55,698 nucleotides of DNA from CAYXVF01 sp964468125 (GTDB lineage Bacteria > Myxococcota > XYA12-FULL-58-9 > CAYXVF01), in NCBI GenBank assembly GCA_964468125.1, contig CAYXVF010000033.1, forward strand, positions 1 through 55,698, in the 5' to 3' direction. A model generated the notes under the pieces. It ran no database searches. It saw only the letters and a program-made list of their open reading frames with translations, and had not been told where the DNA came from. Shown here piece after piece: positions 15,149 through 22,942 of the stretch. A program made the translations under genes and the position numbers. Position 1 is the stretch's first letter, and each line of letters starts with the position of its first letter.

Positions 15149-16783
15149 CTACTCGCACTCGGTGACCGTGTTCCCATCGACCTCGATTTCACTCAGGCGC
15201 TTTTCCACGTCCTTGAGCGCTCGCCCAGCGCGTTTCGGATAACACAGGCGCAGATCCCCGCCGACGCGCGCGAGCACTTTCATTCCCGAGAGCTTTCTGA
15301 GCTTGCCGCAGTTCTGGATCACGAAAGAGCCAGTGACCTCGGTCAGCGAGTTGAAGCCGTTGATCGCAGCGAGTCGCTTTGAGCTGATGAGCTCGAGATC
15401 GCCCCCGATGCTCCGAAGCATCGGGAAGGGGCTTATCTTCGAGGCCTCGATACCACTCAACGTCAGATCGCCGCCGATCGACTCGAGAGCGTTGAAACCC
15501 GCGAGTTTGCGAATTGTGCTCTTCTTCGGCGCCCCCTGGAACACGACCGAGCCATTCACACGGACCAACGCCGGCAGCCCTGCAATGGTCTTGAGCCGCG
15601 GGTTTGCCGCCCCTTTCGCGCTCGGAATCAGGAGCGAGCCACCCAGCTCTTCCAGCCCCTCGAGCCCTTTGAGCGAGCTCAGGCCGCCATTGCCGGAGAG
15701 CACGAGATCGCCGCCGATCCTCTCGAGCGCCCCGAGCCCTTCGAGGTTCTTGAGCTTCTCGGTGCTCTCGATGATCAGGCTGCCGCCGATCTCCTCGAGG
15801 TTGAGCAGAGCGCTCAGGCTCGCGACTTCGTCGGTCACGGTGAGTGTTCCCTCGAGGCGGCGAACGCCCTGGAGGGCATCGAGATCTTCCGGATAGGCGG
15901 CGACGACATCGCCGCTCAGCTCCTCCGCTACACCGCCGGCGCGAATCGTTCCCGCATCCCAGGCGCTGCGAAATGGCGTTTCGAGGGTCGGGGTGCCAGA
16001 CAGCGTCACCTGTCCACTCCCAGCGACCTCGCCGACGCCTTCGCGGGTCAACGGATTGTCGCGCAGATCGAGGGTTGCGAGCTGTTTGGCGAGTGCCCCG
16101 GTCACCAGAGCACTCAGTGCCTGGTCGTCGATCTTCACGCCTCGAAGGCTCAGCTCGGTCAGTTTCGGCAGGCTCGCGTTGGCGAGCGCGGTCGCGGCCT
16201 CGAGACCTAGGGTGTTCCCGTCGAGTCGAAGAAAGCGCAGGTTCGCGAAGGTCTTCGAGTCCACGACCGAACGCACTCCCGTCGCGCTGAGCTGGTTGCG
16301 CGCGAGCGAAAGCCATTCCACGTTCGCGAAGCTGTTCGCGTCTGCGAGGACCGCCAGCTGATCGTCGCGAAGCTGCGTCTCATTGAGGTTCAGAAAACGC
16401 ACGCCACGAAAGGCGCCGCCCGCCAAGGCGCGAAAAGCGTCGACCGAGAGGGTGGAGTCCACGAGCTGGATCGCCGAAACCCGCTCGAGCCCAGGCGCTC
16501 TGACCAGCACCGACAGGGCCTCGGCGCTCGCCTCGAAGCGATTGAAACGCAAGGTTCGAAGCTTGCGTCCTTCGACTGCGCGCACGAGCTCTCGCGCGCG
16601 CTTCGGGCTGAGGTTGCCATCCGGGTAGGTGCTGAGCTCGATGTCCTGGGCGCGCTCGACGCCGGCGAGCCACGGCTCGGTGCTCGAATCGGTTGCGGGC
16701 ACCTTCACCGGGTACGGCGCGGCGCTGGCGCTCGCAGGGCATGCGAGAGCGAGGAGCAAGAGCGAGCAACTCAGTAGACGCAT
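15149..16783 (-). CDS. secreted leucine-rich-repeat / receptor-L-like repeat protein
   Basis: A 544-residue exported protein with a clear signal peptide (to about residue 24, ASASAAP). Residues about 60-240 hold six 25-residue leucine-rich repeats of the LxxLxLxxNxL type. Residues about 300-530 hold a second repeat class, xLxxIGGDLxL, like receptor L-domains, with at least six copies. The two halves are different repeat families joined by an aspartate-rich linker. The C-terminus has two cysteines. Probably a periplasmic or surface protein for binding; no catalytic motif is seen. It diverges from the DUF4349 genes. Confidence 0.75.
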   Translation of the reverse strand: MRLLSCSLLLLALACPASASAAPYPVKVPATDSSTEPWLAGVERAQDIELSTYPDGNLSPKRARELVRAVEGRKLRTLRFNRFEASAEALSVLVRAPGLERVSAIQLVDSTLSVDAFRALAGGAFRGVRFLNLNETQLRDDQLAVLADANSFANVEWLSLARNQLSATGVRSVVDSKTFANLRFLRLDGNTLGLEAATALANASLPKLTELSLRGVKIDDQALSALVTGALAKQLATLDLRDNPLTREGVGEVAGSGQVTLSGTPTLETPFRSAWDAGTIRAGGVAEELSGDVVAAYPEDLDALQGVRRLEGTLTVTDEVASLSALLNLEEIGGSLIIESTEKLKNLEGLGALERIGGDLVLSGNGGLSSLKGLEGLEELGGSLLIPSAKGAANPRLKTIAGLPALVRVNGSVVFQGAPKKSTIRKLAGFNALESIGGDLTLSGIEASKISPFPMLRSIGGDLELISSKRLAAINGFNSLTEVTGSFVIQNCGKLRKLSGMKVLARVGGDLRLCYPKRAGRALKDVEKRLSEIEVDGNTVTECE

Positions 16784-16958
16784 AGCTCCATGAGGGTAGC
16801 GGGAAACGGCGAGGACTCGAACTTTCCAGCGGCCCAGCGATAAAAATTTCGACGTTCCTTTTTTGAAGCCTTGTTTCGAAACCCCGTCTGCGCTCGATTC
16901 GTACTGCTGAGGAAGCCTCGCGACAGCACGAACGGGGCGCAGGAGGAGAACAGCAAAA

Positions 16959-18140
16959 ATGCACAAAGCCTGGCCCGTCGCGCTCGCCGTGGCGTGCGCA
17001 TCGTTCGCGTGCGCGCGCTCCGAAGCGCCCGCGGAGGAGTACGCAAAAATGGCCGCGGAGCCCGAGATGGATCAAGGCGCAGCCCCGATGGCGAAACGCT
17101 CCGCAGCCCCTTCGGCTCCGGCGCCGGCCTCCATCGCGACCGGAAGCCTCCAAGGCGTCGACGCTGCGCCCGAGCCAGAGCCCACCAAACCCAAGCCGGA
17201 ACCCGAACCGCGGGCGAAGCGCTTGGTCTATTACAACGGCTACGGTCGCCTTCGGGTCACGATCCCTGCGCAAACCCTCGAAGCCGCGGTGTTGATGGTC
17301 GAGAAGGCTGGCGGTTACGTCGAGAGCTTTGCCGGGAACCGAGTGGTCCTGCGCGTCCCGGTGGCACGATTCCGCGCGCTCTTCGATGAGCTCTTGGGTC
17401 TCGGCGAAGTGCTCGAGAAATCGGTCACGGCCCAGGACATCACCGAAGCCTTTACCTCGACGCAGCTCCGCCTCAAGACGCTGAAGGCCTCGAGGGACCG
17501 GCTGATCGAGCTCCTCGCCCGCGCCCGAAACGAGCAGGAAAAGCTCACGATCCTGCGCGAGATCAAACGGCTTACCGAACAGGTCGACCAGCTCGAAATG
17601 CAGCTCAAGACCCTGGCCACCCTCGCGAGCTACTCCCGCATCACGCTCGAAGCGGAGCCGAAGCAGCAGGACCCCTACCAACGCGAGCAAGAATGGGTCG
17701 GCGCATTTCGTTGGATCCGGAGTCTTTCGCCCTTTCGACGGGACGTCGCCTACGAGCAAGGGCACTTCGAGCTCGAGCTGCCGGATGGCTCCGGTTTGGT
17801 CTCTCTCGATGATTTTGAACATTGGATGGCGGAGAGCGCCGACGGCGCGCAAGTGTGGAGCCACGAGCGTGACAATGAACCGGAGGGCGATGACGAGTTC
17901 TGGCTCGCCGCCATTCGATCGCGACTGAGCTCCGCCTACGGCGAGATCGAAACGTCGACGGCTGGCGACTTCAGTGTTCTTCGTTTCGTCGACGATGGAC
18001 GGGATGGGTACCGCTACGTCGTCGCGGTCAACGCGGAAGGCGCGGACCTGCAGGTGGTGGAGGTCTACTATCCCTCGAAAGAACACGAAGCGCGCTACGG
18101 ACAGGCAGTCACGAAGATGCTCGAGAAGGGAGGCTCCTGA
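16959..18140 (+). CDS. DUF4349 lipoprotein with extra C-terminal domain
   Basis: A 393-residue lipoprotein (lipobox SFAC, Cys18). A Pro/Ala/Glu-rich spacer (residues 20-85) leads into a DUF4349 domain (about 86-250), with the characteristic long coiled-coil LKASRDRLIELLARARNEQE and REIKRLTEQVDQLEMQLKTL. The last 130 residues form a second domain containing DNEPEGDDEFW, which recurs in the third gene of this operon. AGGAGG lies about 11 nt upstream. The downstream gene starts on the last base of this stop (TGATG). DUF4349 proteins are envelope proteins of unknown role. Confidence 0.8.
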   Translation: MHKAWPVALAVACASFACARSEAPAEEYAKMAAEPEMDQGAAPMAKRSAAPSAPAPASIATGSLQGVDAAPEPEPTKPKPEPEPRAKRLVYYNGYGRLRVTIPAQTLEAAVLMVEKAGGYVESFAGNRVVLRVPVARFRALFDELLGLGEVLEKSVTAQDITEAFTSTQLRLKTLKASRDRLIELLARARNEQEKLTILREIKRLTEQVDQLEMQLKTLATLASYSRITLEAEPKQQDPYQREQEWVGAFRWIRSLSPFRRDVAYEQGHFELELPDGSGLVSLDDFEHWMAESADGAQVWSHERDNEPEGDDEFWLAAIRSRLSSAYGEIETSTAGDFSVLRFVDDGRDGYRYVVAVNAEGADLQVVEVYYPSKEHEARYGQAVTKMLEKGGS

Positions 18141-18769
18141 TGGTCGGAATGCTCACGCTCATCGCGGCCGTGCTCCTCGGTCCCACGGACCCAAACGCGG
18201 GCGCCTCTCAGAGCGCCGGCGAGAACACGGTCAAACCTCTGGTAGCCATTCAGAACAGCGTCGTGCTCAAGGTGAACGACCGCGAAAAGACCGCGGACGC
18301 AATCGTTGGCCTCGTCGACGAAGTGGGCGGTTATTTCTCGAATCGCACGGACTCGTCGCTGACGCTCAAAGTCCCCGCCGACAGCGCGCAGAAGGTTCTC
18401 GCCTTCATCGAACAATCGGGGATCATCGTGGAGCGCAACTACAACGCCCGGGACATCGGCTATCCACTCGAGGAAATGCGCGCACGTCTTTCCTCGCGCG
18501 AGGAGGTGCTCAAGCGATACTTTTCCGTGATCTCGACCGCCACCGTGAACGCGGTGGTTACCGTCGAGCGGGAAATGACCTCACTCGTCCAAGAAATCGA
18601 ATCGCTCAAGGGTCGACTGCGCCTCCTCGAGCACCAGCTCGCGTTTTCGGAGATCCGGGTCGACTTTCAGTTCCGAGACCGCCGTCCGCCCCTGAAGACG
18701 GGCAACTCGAATTTCCAGTGGCTGAATACGGTGAACCTCGCGGACCTGATCCAAGAGTTTTCACGATGA
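18140..18769 (+). CDS. DUF4349 protein (single-domain paralogue)
   Basis: A 209-residue exported protein with a short hydrophobic N-terminus (MVGMLTLIAAVLLG). It contains DUF4349: VVLKVNDREKTADAIVGLVD, SSLTLKVPADSAQKVLAFI, and a coiled coil ending VTVEREMTSLVQEIESL. It parallels residues about 86-250 of the preceding lipoprotein, so this pair arose by duplication. No lipobox is evident. It overlaps its neighbours by 1 and 4 nt, so all three genes are translated as a unit and may form one envelope complex. Confidence 0.78.
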   Translation: MVGMLTLIAAVLLGPTDPNAGASQSAGENTVKPLVAIQNSVVLKVNDREKTADAIVGLVDEVGGYFSNRTDSSLTLKVPADSAQKVLAFIEQSGIIVERNYNARDIGYPLEEMRARLSSREEVLKRYFSVISTATVNAVVTVEREMTSLVQEIESLKGRLRLLEHQLAFSEIRVDFQFRDRRPPLKTGNSNFQWLNTVNLADLIQEFSR

Positions 18770-19197
18770 AGCGTTTGCTCCTGTTGGTCTTTGCCCTTGC
18801 TGGGTGCACGCCCTTTCAAGCGAGCGCTCCCGACGGTTTTGCCCCCTTCGACGATTGGGGGGAGTTTCGGGCAGTGAGCCCCGAAGGCGTCACCTTCCGC
18901 GTGCGCGCCGAGGACAACGAGCCGGAGGCGGACCTCGAATTCTGGGCGGAGGCGCTCAAAAACCGGATGGACAACGCGGGCTACGTCTTCGTCGACGACG
19001 GAGAGGTGAGCGCGGGCTCGACCAAAGGCTACCGTCTCGAGCTCGCCGCGCCCTTTGGTCAGGAGGACTACAGCTACCTGATCGCCATCTTCGTGAAAGG
19101 CTCGAAAATCGTGATTGTCGAGTCCGCAGGCGAAGTGACCCGCTTTGCGGAGCGCAGAGCGGCGGTGGACGCCGCGATCGCTTCGATCACCTTGTGA
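18766..19197 (+). CDS. lipoprotein paralogous to the C-terminus of the first trio gene
   Basis: A 143-residue lipoprotein (MKRLLLLVFALAGC, Cys14). After a short spacer it carries the domain also seen at the C-terminus of the protein encoded at 16959-18140. Shared features are DNEPEADLEFW versus DNEPEGDDEFW, a following helix, and the late strand pattern YSYLIAIFVKGSKIVIVE versus YRYVVAVNAEGADLQVVE. ATG 18766 overlaps the previous stop by 4 nt. No characterised family is recognised. It looks like an independent copy of a domain that is fused in the first gene. Confidence 0.76.
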   Translation: MKRLLLLVFALAGCTPFQASAPDGFAPFDDWGEFRAVSPEGVTFRVRAEDNEPEADLEFWAEALKNRMDNAGYVFVDDGEVSAGSTKGYRLELAAPFGQEDYSYLIAIFVKGSKIVIVESAGEVTRFAERRAAVDAAIASITL

Positions 19198-19249
19198 GCC
19201 CCGTGTTCTCGCCTCGACTCGTTGAGCCGATTCTGTAGACTGAGGGGCA

Positions 19250-20218
19250 ATGGCGTCTCGCAACCTATGGGCGGCTTACGGCCTGTTCCTCGTCGTCGTC
19301 GTACTGACCTGGCTCTACCAGAGCGCCTCGGTCGTGGACGAAAGTAGCGCTGTCGACGCGGAAGGCGACGAAGCGACCGGCGGACTCGTCGCGCCCGCGA
19401 GCGCCGGACTCTCCGGCGACGCAGACGGCGAAACTCCTCTTCCGAGCCCTGGGATCGTCCCCTCGCCGGCCGCTGCCGGCGCGAAGCAGTTGCCCGACGG
19501 CATCGCCCCGTTTTCCGCCCCCGTAGACGGAAAACTCACTGACGAGCACCTGCAGATGTTCATGCGAGTGGCTCGGGCCGCGCGGCAAACCGTGTCCGGC
19601 CGCATCGACGATCTGACGATGCAGTGGGCCGAGGCTCGCGCTGCGGAGTCGCTCGGCTTCGATCCCAAAGGCTACCGCTGGGTTCAGGCCCGGGTTCACC
19701 TGGCCTTGATCCAGAATCAGCGACGCTCGCAAGCCGAAGCCACCGTCGCCATGCGGGAGAACTTGATCGCGCAGGTCGAACAGATGCGCGCGGAAGCGCA
19801 GTCGGAAAATGAAAAGGCAATCATCGAGGCGGAGCTGCAGGCGATGCTCGGCGACCTCGAGGGGACGCTGCCCGCCGAATCGGAGGCGGAGCGCTACAAC
19901 CGGCTCCTCGTGCAGGCGAACCTCGGCCCGCTCCGGGAAGCGGTGGGCCTCGGCCGGGAACGCTTGGGTCCGGAGCTGACGGTGATCGAAGAACCACTCC
20001 CGGGGGATGCGGAAGAACCTGAAGAGGACGTGGAAGAAGCAGACGACGGGGAGCTCTTCGTGCCTTTTGACGGTCCGGTCGGCACGGAAGCGCTCGACGC
20101 TTCGGGCTCGGAAGCGGGCGTCGAGACGGTCGAGATCGAAACGGTCGAGGACGGAGAAGAAGAGATCCTCCCCTCTCCCGAATCCCCTCCCGATGAACAG
20201 GACAGCGCGCCTCAATGA
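19250..20218 (+). CDS. membrane-anchored acidic protein, unknown function
   Basis: A 322-residue protein with one N-terminal membrane helix (residues 6-24), then a Gly/Pro/Ala-rich linker. A helical domain spans about 95-225, rich in Arg, Gln and Glu (QTVSGRIDDLTMQWAEARA; NQRRSQAEATVAMRENLIAQ), probably coiled coil. The very acidic low-complexity tail begins near residue 245. No family is recognised. TAGACT lies 8 nt before ATG, and GAGGGG in that gap could be the ribosome site. Its stop overlaps the ketolase start by 4 nt, so the two are coupled. Confidence 0.7.
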   Translation: MASRNLWAAYGLFLVVVVLTWLYQSASVVDESSAVDAEGDEATGGLVAPASAGLSGDADGETPLPSPGIVPSPAAAGAKQLPDGIAPFSAPVDGKLTDEHLQMFMRVARAARQTVSGRIDDLTMQWAEARAAESLGFDPKGYRWVQARVHLALIQNQRRSQAEATVAMRENLIAQVEQMRAEAQSENEKAIIEAELQAMLGDLEGTLPAESEAERYNRLLVQANLGPLREAVGLGRERLGPELTVIEEPLPGDAEEPEEDVEEADDGELFVPFDGPVGTEALDASGSEAGVETVEIETVEDGEEEILPSPESPPDEQDSAPQ

Positions 20219-20982
20219 ATGATTGCGTCTCGGCGAATTCGCCTCATCTTGCGGGCGTGAAGGAAAAGGAAATCACCGGTGTCATCCTCGGGCTCGGCAT
20301 CATCGTCGCGTGGCTCACTCTCGTGGTGCTGTGGTTCAACACGACAATCGACACCGCGTCCGACCTCCTCTGGGTCCTGCCGGCGATGACGCTCCAGACC
20401 TTCCTTTCGACCGGTCTGTTCATCACTGCTCACGACGCGATGCACGGCACGGTCGCTCCCGGACGCAGCCGGCTCAACGACACGATCGGCACGGTTTCCG
20501 TGGCGCTCTATGCGCTCTTCTCCTTCTCGAAGCTGCGCCATCACCATGGATTTCACCACGGATACCCGGGCGACCCGGAACACGACCCGGACTACCACGA
20601 CGGCGAACACCGCGGGTTCTTCCGGTGGTATTTCCGCTTCATGTTTCGCTACCTCACCCTCGCCCAGGTGGCGGGCATGGCGCTCATCTTCAACGTCCTG
20701 AACCACGGCCTTGCCGTGCCGGTGCAGAACCTGTTGCTCCTGTGGGTTGTGCCGTCGCTCCTGTCGACCTTTCAGCTGTTCTACTTCGGCACCTACCTGC
20801 CCCATCGCACCGCCGCGGGACCGAACGACCCGCACCACGCCCGAAGCTCGAGCTTTCCAGTCTGGCTGTCGCTTCTCACCTGCTACCACTTCGGCTATCA
20901 CCGGGAGCACCATGAGCATCCGGCCGTCCCGTGGTGGCGTCTGCCCGAATTCCGATGGCCCGAGCACAGGAGCGCGGCATGA
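20215..20982 (+). CDS. crtW: CrtW-type beta-carotene ketolase (di-iron desaturase fold)
   Basis: A 255-residue integral-membrane di-iron enzyme. The histidine boxes are HDAMHG (about 78-83), HHHGFHH (about 115-121), and CYHFGYHREHHEHP near the C-terminus, with GTYLPHR between them. This set and length match CrtW 4-ketolases (canthaxanthin/astaxanthin synthesis) better than fatty-acid desaturases, which have different box spacing. No other carotenoid gene lies in the window, so the substrate supply must be elsewhere. Both flanking genes overlap it by 4 nt. A non-carotenoid desaturase-like hydroxylase remains possible. Confidence 0.78.
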   Translation: MNDCVSANSPHLAGVKEKEITGVILGLGIIVAWLTLVVLWFNTTIDTASDLLWVLPAMTLQTFLSTGLFITAHDAMHGTVAPGRSRLNDTIGTVSVALYALFSFSKLRHHHGFHHGYPGDPEHDPDYHDGEHRGFFRWYFRFMFRYLTLAQVAGMALIFNVLNHGLAVPVQNLLLLWVVPSLLSTFQLFYFGTYLPHRTAAGPNDPHHARSSSFPVWLSLLTCYHFGYHREHHEHPAVPWWRLPEFRWPEHRSAA

Positions 20983-21326
20983 ATCGCGTCAATCGATGTG
21001 TGGTGGTGATTCGCCCGCTGGCGCCCTATCTCGAATGGGCGTCGAAGGTCTCGGAGGATGATTTCCTCGACGAGGAAGACGCAGAGGTACTCGCCAGCGC
21101 CTATCTGCTCCCGGACCTCGAGGATGAAGACGACGCCGAGGAGCTGCTCGCAAAGAACGCCGCGAAGATCTTCGAGGGCGAGCTCGCCCAATGGCACGAC
21201 GACCGGAGCAGCTGGCCCGACAAACGGGATCTGGACACCCTGCTCCAGTGGTTCGCCATCGACCTGGTCCCGCTGGTCATGGACATCACCGACGGCGCCC
21301 TCGAAACCCTGCCGCTCGAGGGCTAG
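20979..21326 (+). CDS. acidic small protein, unknown, coupled to crtW
   Basis: A 115-residue soluble acidic protein. Residues 25-55 contain Asp/Glu clusters (SEDDFLDEEDAEVLASAYLL; EDEDDAEELLAKNA), and a Trp-containing C-terminal half follows. ATG 20979 overlaps the ketolase stop. The window has no recognisable domain for it. Conserved spacing with crtW suggests a partner or an accessory role, but nothing shows which. Confidence 0.68.
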   Translation: MNRVNRCVVVIRPLAPYLEWASKVSEDDFLDEEDAEVLASAYLLPDLEDEDDAEELLAKNAAKIFEGELAQWHDDRSSWPDKRDLDTLLQWFAIDLVPLVMDITDGALETLPLEG

Positions 21327-21428
21327 GGTACATCTCGGTGCCCCAAAACCCCGAGTGCCCTGCCTGTGCGAGGAATCGGGACTTCTTCGAGTGTTTTGAT
21401 GCAGACCGTCAGCCCATCGAAACCCGTG

Positions 21429-22907
21429 CTAGGCGCGCTGCGGCCGACGCTCGACGGCTTCGACGAGCGCATTCAGCCAGGAGGAGACCTGGTTGAAGAC
21501 CAGGAAGTTGTCGTGCACGCGCCGCTGCGCGCTTCGGCCCATGACGCGACGCCCGACGTCGTCTTCGAGCATCGCATCCAGCACCTCTCGAATGTTCTCC
21601 GTGTCCGTCGCATCCGGGAGGATTCGTCCATCAACCCCTTCGCGCACCTGCTGACGCAAGCCCGCGGCAGAGCTCACCAAGACCGGAACGCGCTTCCACA
21701 TCCCTTCGGTCGCGGTGAGCCCGAACCCTTCTTGGATGGAGTTCTGGACGACGACGGTCGAGCAGCGCTGCAGGGCATTGACCATCAGCGCATTCTCTTC
21801 CCGTGAATCCATCGGGAGGCTCACGAGCGCCACGTCCTTTTGCACCGAGGCGGGTAGGGCGCGATACGCCTGACTTAGCTCTTCGATCACCCCCAACCCC
21901 TCTGGGTCGTCTTGAATCGACGCCGGGTCTGGACCCGCCAGGACCAGGCGCACGATCTCGACCCGACGACGGTGGCGGGGGTCTTCGGAGGACGTGCCTT
22001 TCGTCTTGAGAGCCGCGAAAGCCTCGAGCAAGGGCCCGAAACCCTTGAGCCGATCCCAACGGGAGATCTGCGTGACCACCGGCCGGTACATCAGCTCGAG
22101 GTCACCGTTGCTATTCGGCGGCAGCCACTGACCGTCCGCATTCAGGCGCTTCGCGAGGTGGGCAAAATCCGCTGTCACGACTGGCCCGTGGCTGTGCACC
22201 ATTCCCGAGTTGCAAAGCACGCCCATCAGCTTGTGAGGATGGAGCTCGCGGTTCTTGTGACTGAGCGGGTCGATCGCCGGATAGAGCAGTTTCGAGCGCC
22301 CGGCGAGAAAGGCGGGGATGTACTCCGGGGCCGAGAAATAGGCCAGGTCGTAGTGCTCGCAGTAGGGTCGCAGGAAATTCCACGCCGCCGCGGTCTGCGG
22401 GGTGCGCTCCGGTAACCCGATGTGACACCGCCAAATCGTAGGGAGTGGCGTCTTCTGTGCGAGCTCGCGGGCCAGCGCGATCGGTTGTGGGTCGTGCACG
22501 ACCAGCACATCGCCAGGCGCGAGATGTTCGTGAAGCTCCCCGGCGTTCGCCTGGTTTACCTGCTCGAAGACCTCTCGGTCTTCGCTCGAGATCTCCGGAG
22601 TGCCCGCGCCGTGAATCAGGTTGTGCATGCGCTTGGTGAAGTCGAAAAAGCGCGCCTCGTCGGTTCCGATCACCGCCCAGCGCACGTCGACGCCGAGCTC
22701 GCGGAGCATGGAAATCACCCGCGGCAACATCTCCGCGACGCCTCCTCCACGGGCGGTGGAATTGACCATCCAGACCGTACGGCCCGCGAGCTTCGGAGCG
22801 AGGCTCTTTGCTTCCGCTCGGAGCGCGCGAACCGCGGGGGAAAGGTGCGCCACGCCGTCGTAGTCATCGAGGGTGAGCGGTTCCTGAACGTCGACTATTT
22901 CGAGCAT
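21429..22907 (-). CDS. GT4-family glycosyltransferase, trehalose-synthase-like
   Basis: A 492-residue GT-B glycosyltransferase. The N-terminal domain has the glycine-rich loop VNSTARGGGVAEML; the acceptor segment is RCHIGLPER; the C-terminal donor domain has TQISRWDRLKGF and the E-x7-E signature region NSIQEGFGLTATEGMW. This pattern matches TreT/trehalose phosphorylase-synthase enzymes that join NDP-glucose to glucose. It has its own promoter-like sequence within the end of the upstream ABC gene. Trehalose production would fit osmotic or desiccation stress. The exact substrate is inferred. Confidence 0.82.
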   Translation of the reverse strand: MLEIVDVQEPLTLDDYDGVAHLSPAVRALRAEAKSLAPKLAGRTVWMVNSTARGGGVAEMLPRVISMLRELGVDVRWAVIGTDEARFFDFTKRMHNLIHGAGTPEISSEDREVFEQVNQANAGELHEHLAPGDVLVVHDPQPIALARELAQKTPLPTIWRCHIGLPERTPQTAAAWNFLRPYCEHYDLAYFSAPEYIPAFLAGRSKLLYPAIDPLSHKNRELHPHKLMGVLCNSGMVHSHGPVVTADFAHLAKRLNADGQWLPPNSNGDLELMYRPVVTQISRWDRLKGFGPLLEAFAALKTKGTSSEDPRHRRRVEIVRLVLAGPDPASIQDDPEGLGVIEELSQAYRALPASVQKDVALVSLPMDSREENALMVNALQRCSTVVVQNSIQEGFGLTATEGMWKRVPVLVSSAAGLRQQVREGVDGRILPDATDTENIREVLDAMLEDDVGRRVMGRSAQRRVHDNFLVFNQVSSWLNALVEAVERRPQRA

Positions 22908-22913
22908 CCATGG

Positions 22914-22942
22914 ACCCTAGGAAGAATCGCAGTCTCAGTCTA
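22914..22942 (-). promoter_or_regulatory. putative leaderless promoter of the GT4 gene
   Basis: On the minus strand TAGACT (22942-22937), a 17-nt spacer, TAGGGT (22919-22914), then 6 nt to ATG 22907. No Shine-Dalgarno fits. The -35 overlaps the last codons of the ABC transporter gene. Confidence 0.42.

Noticed and set aside
16380..18086. 568-codon minus-strand open frame
   Set aside because: Antisense to the DUF4349 lipoprotein and overlapping the LRR start; no signal or domain is visible.
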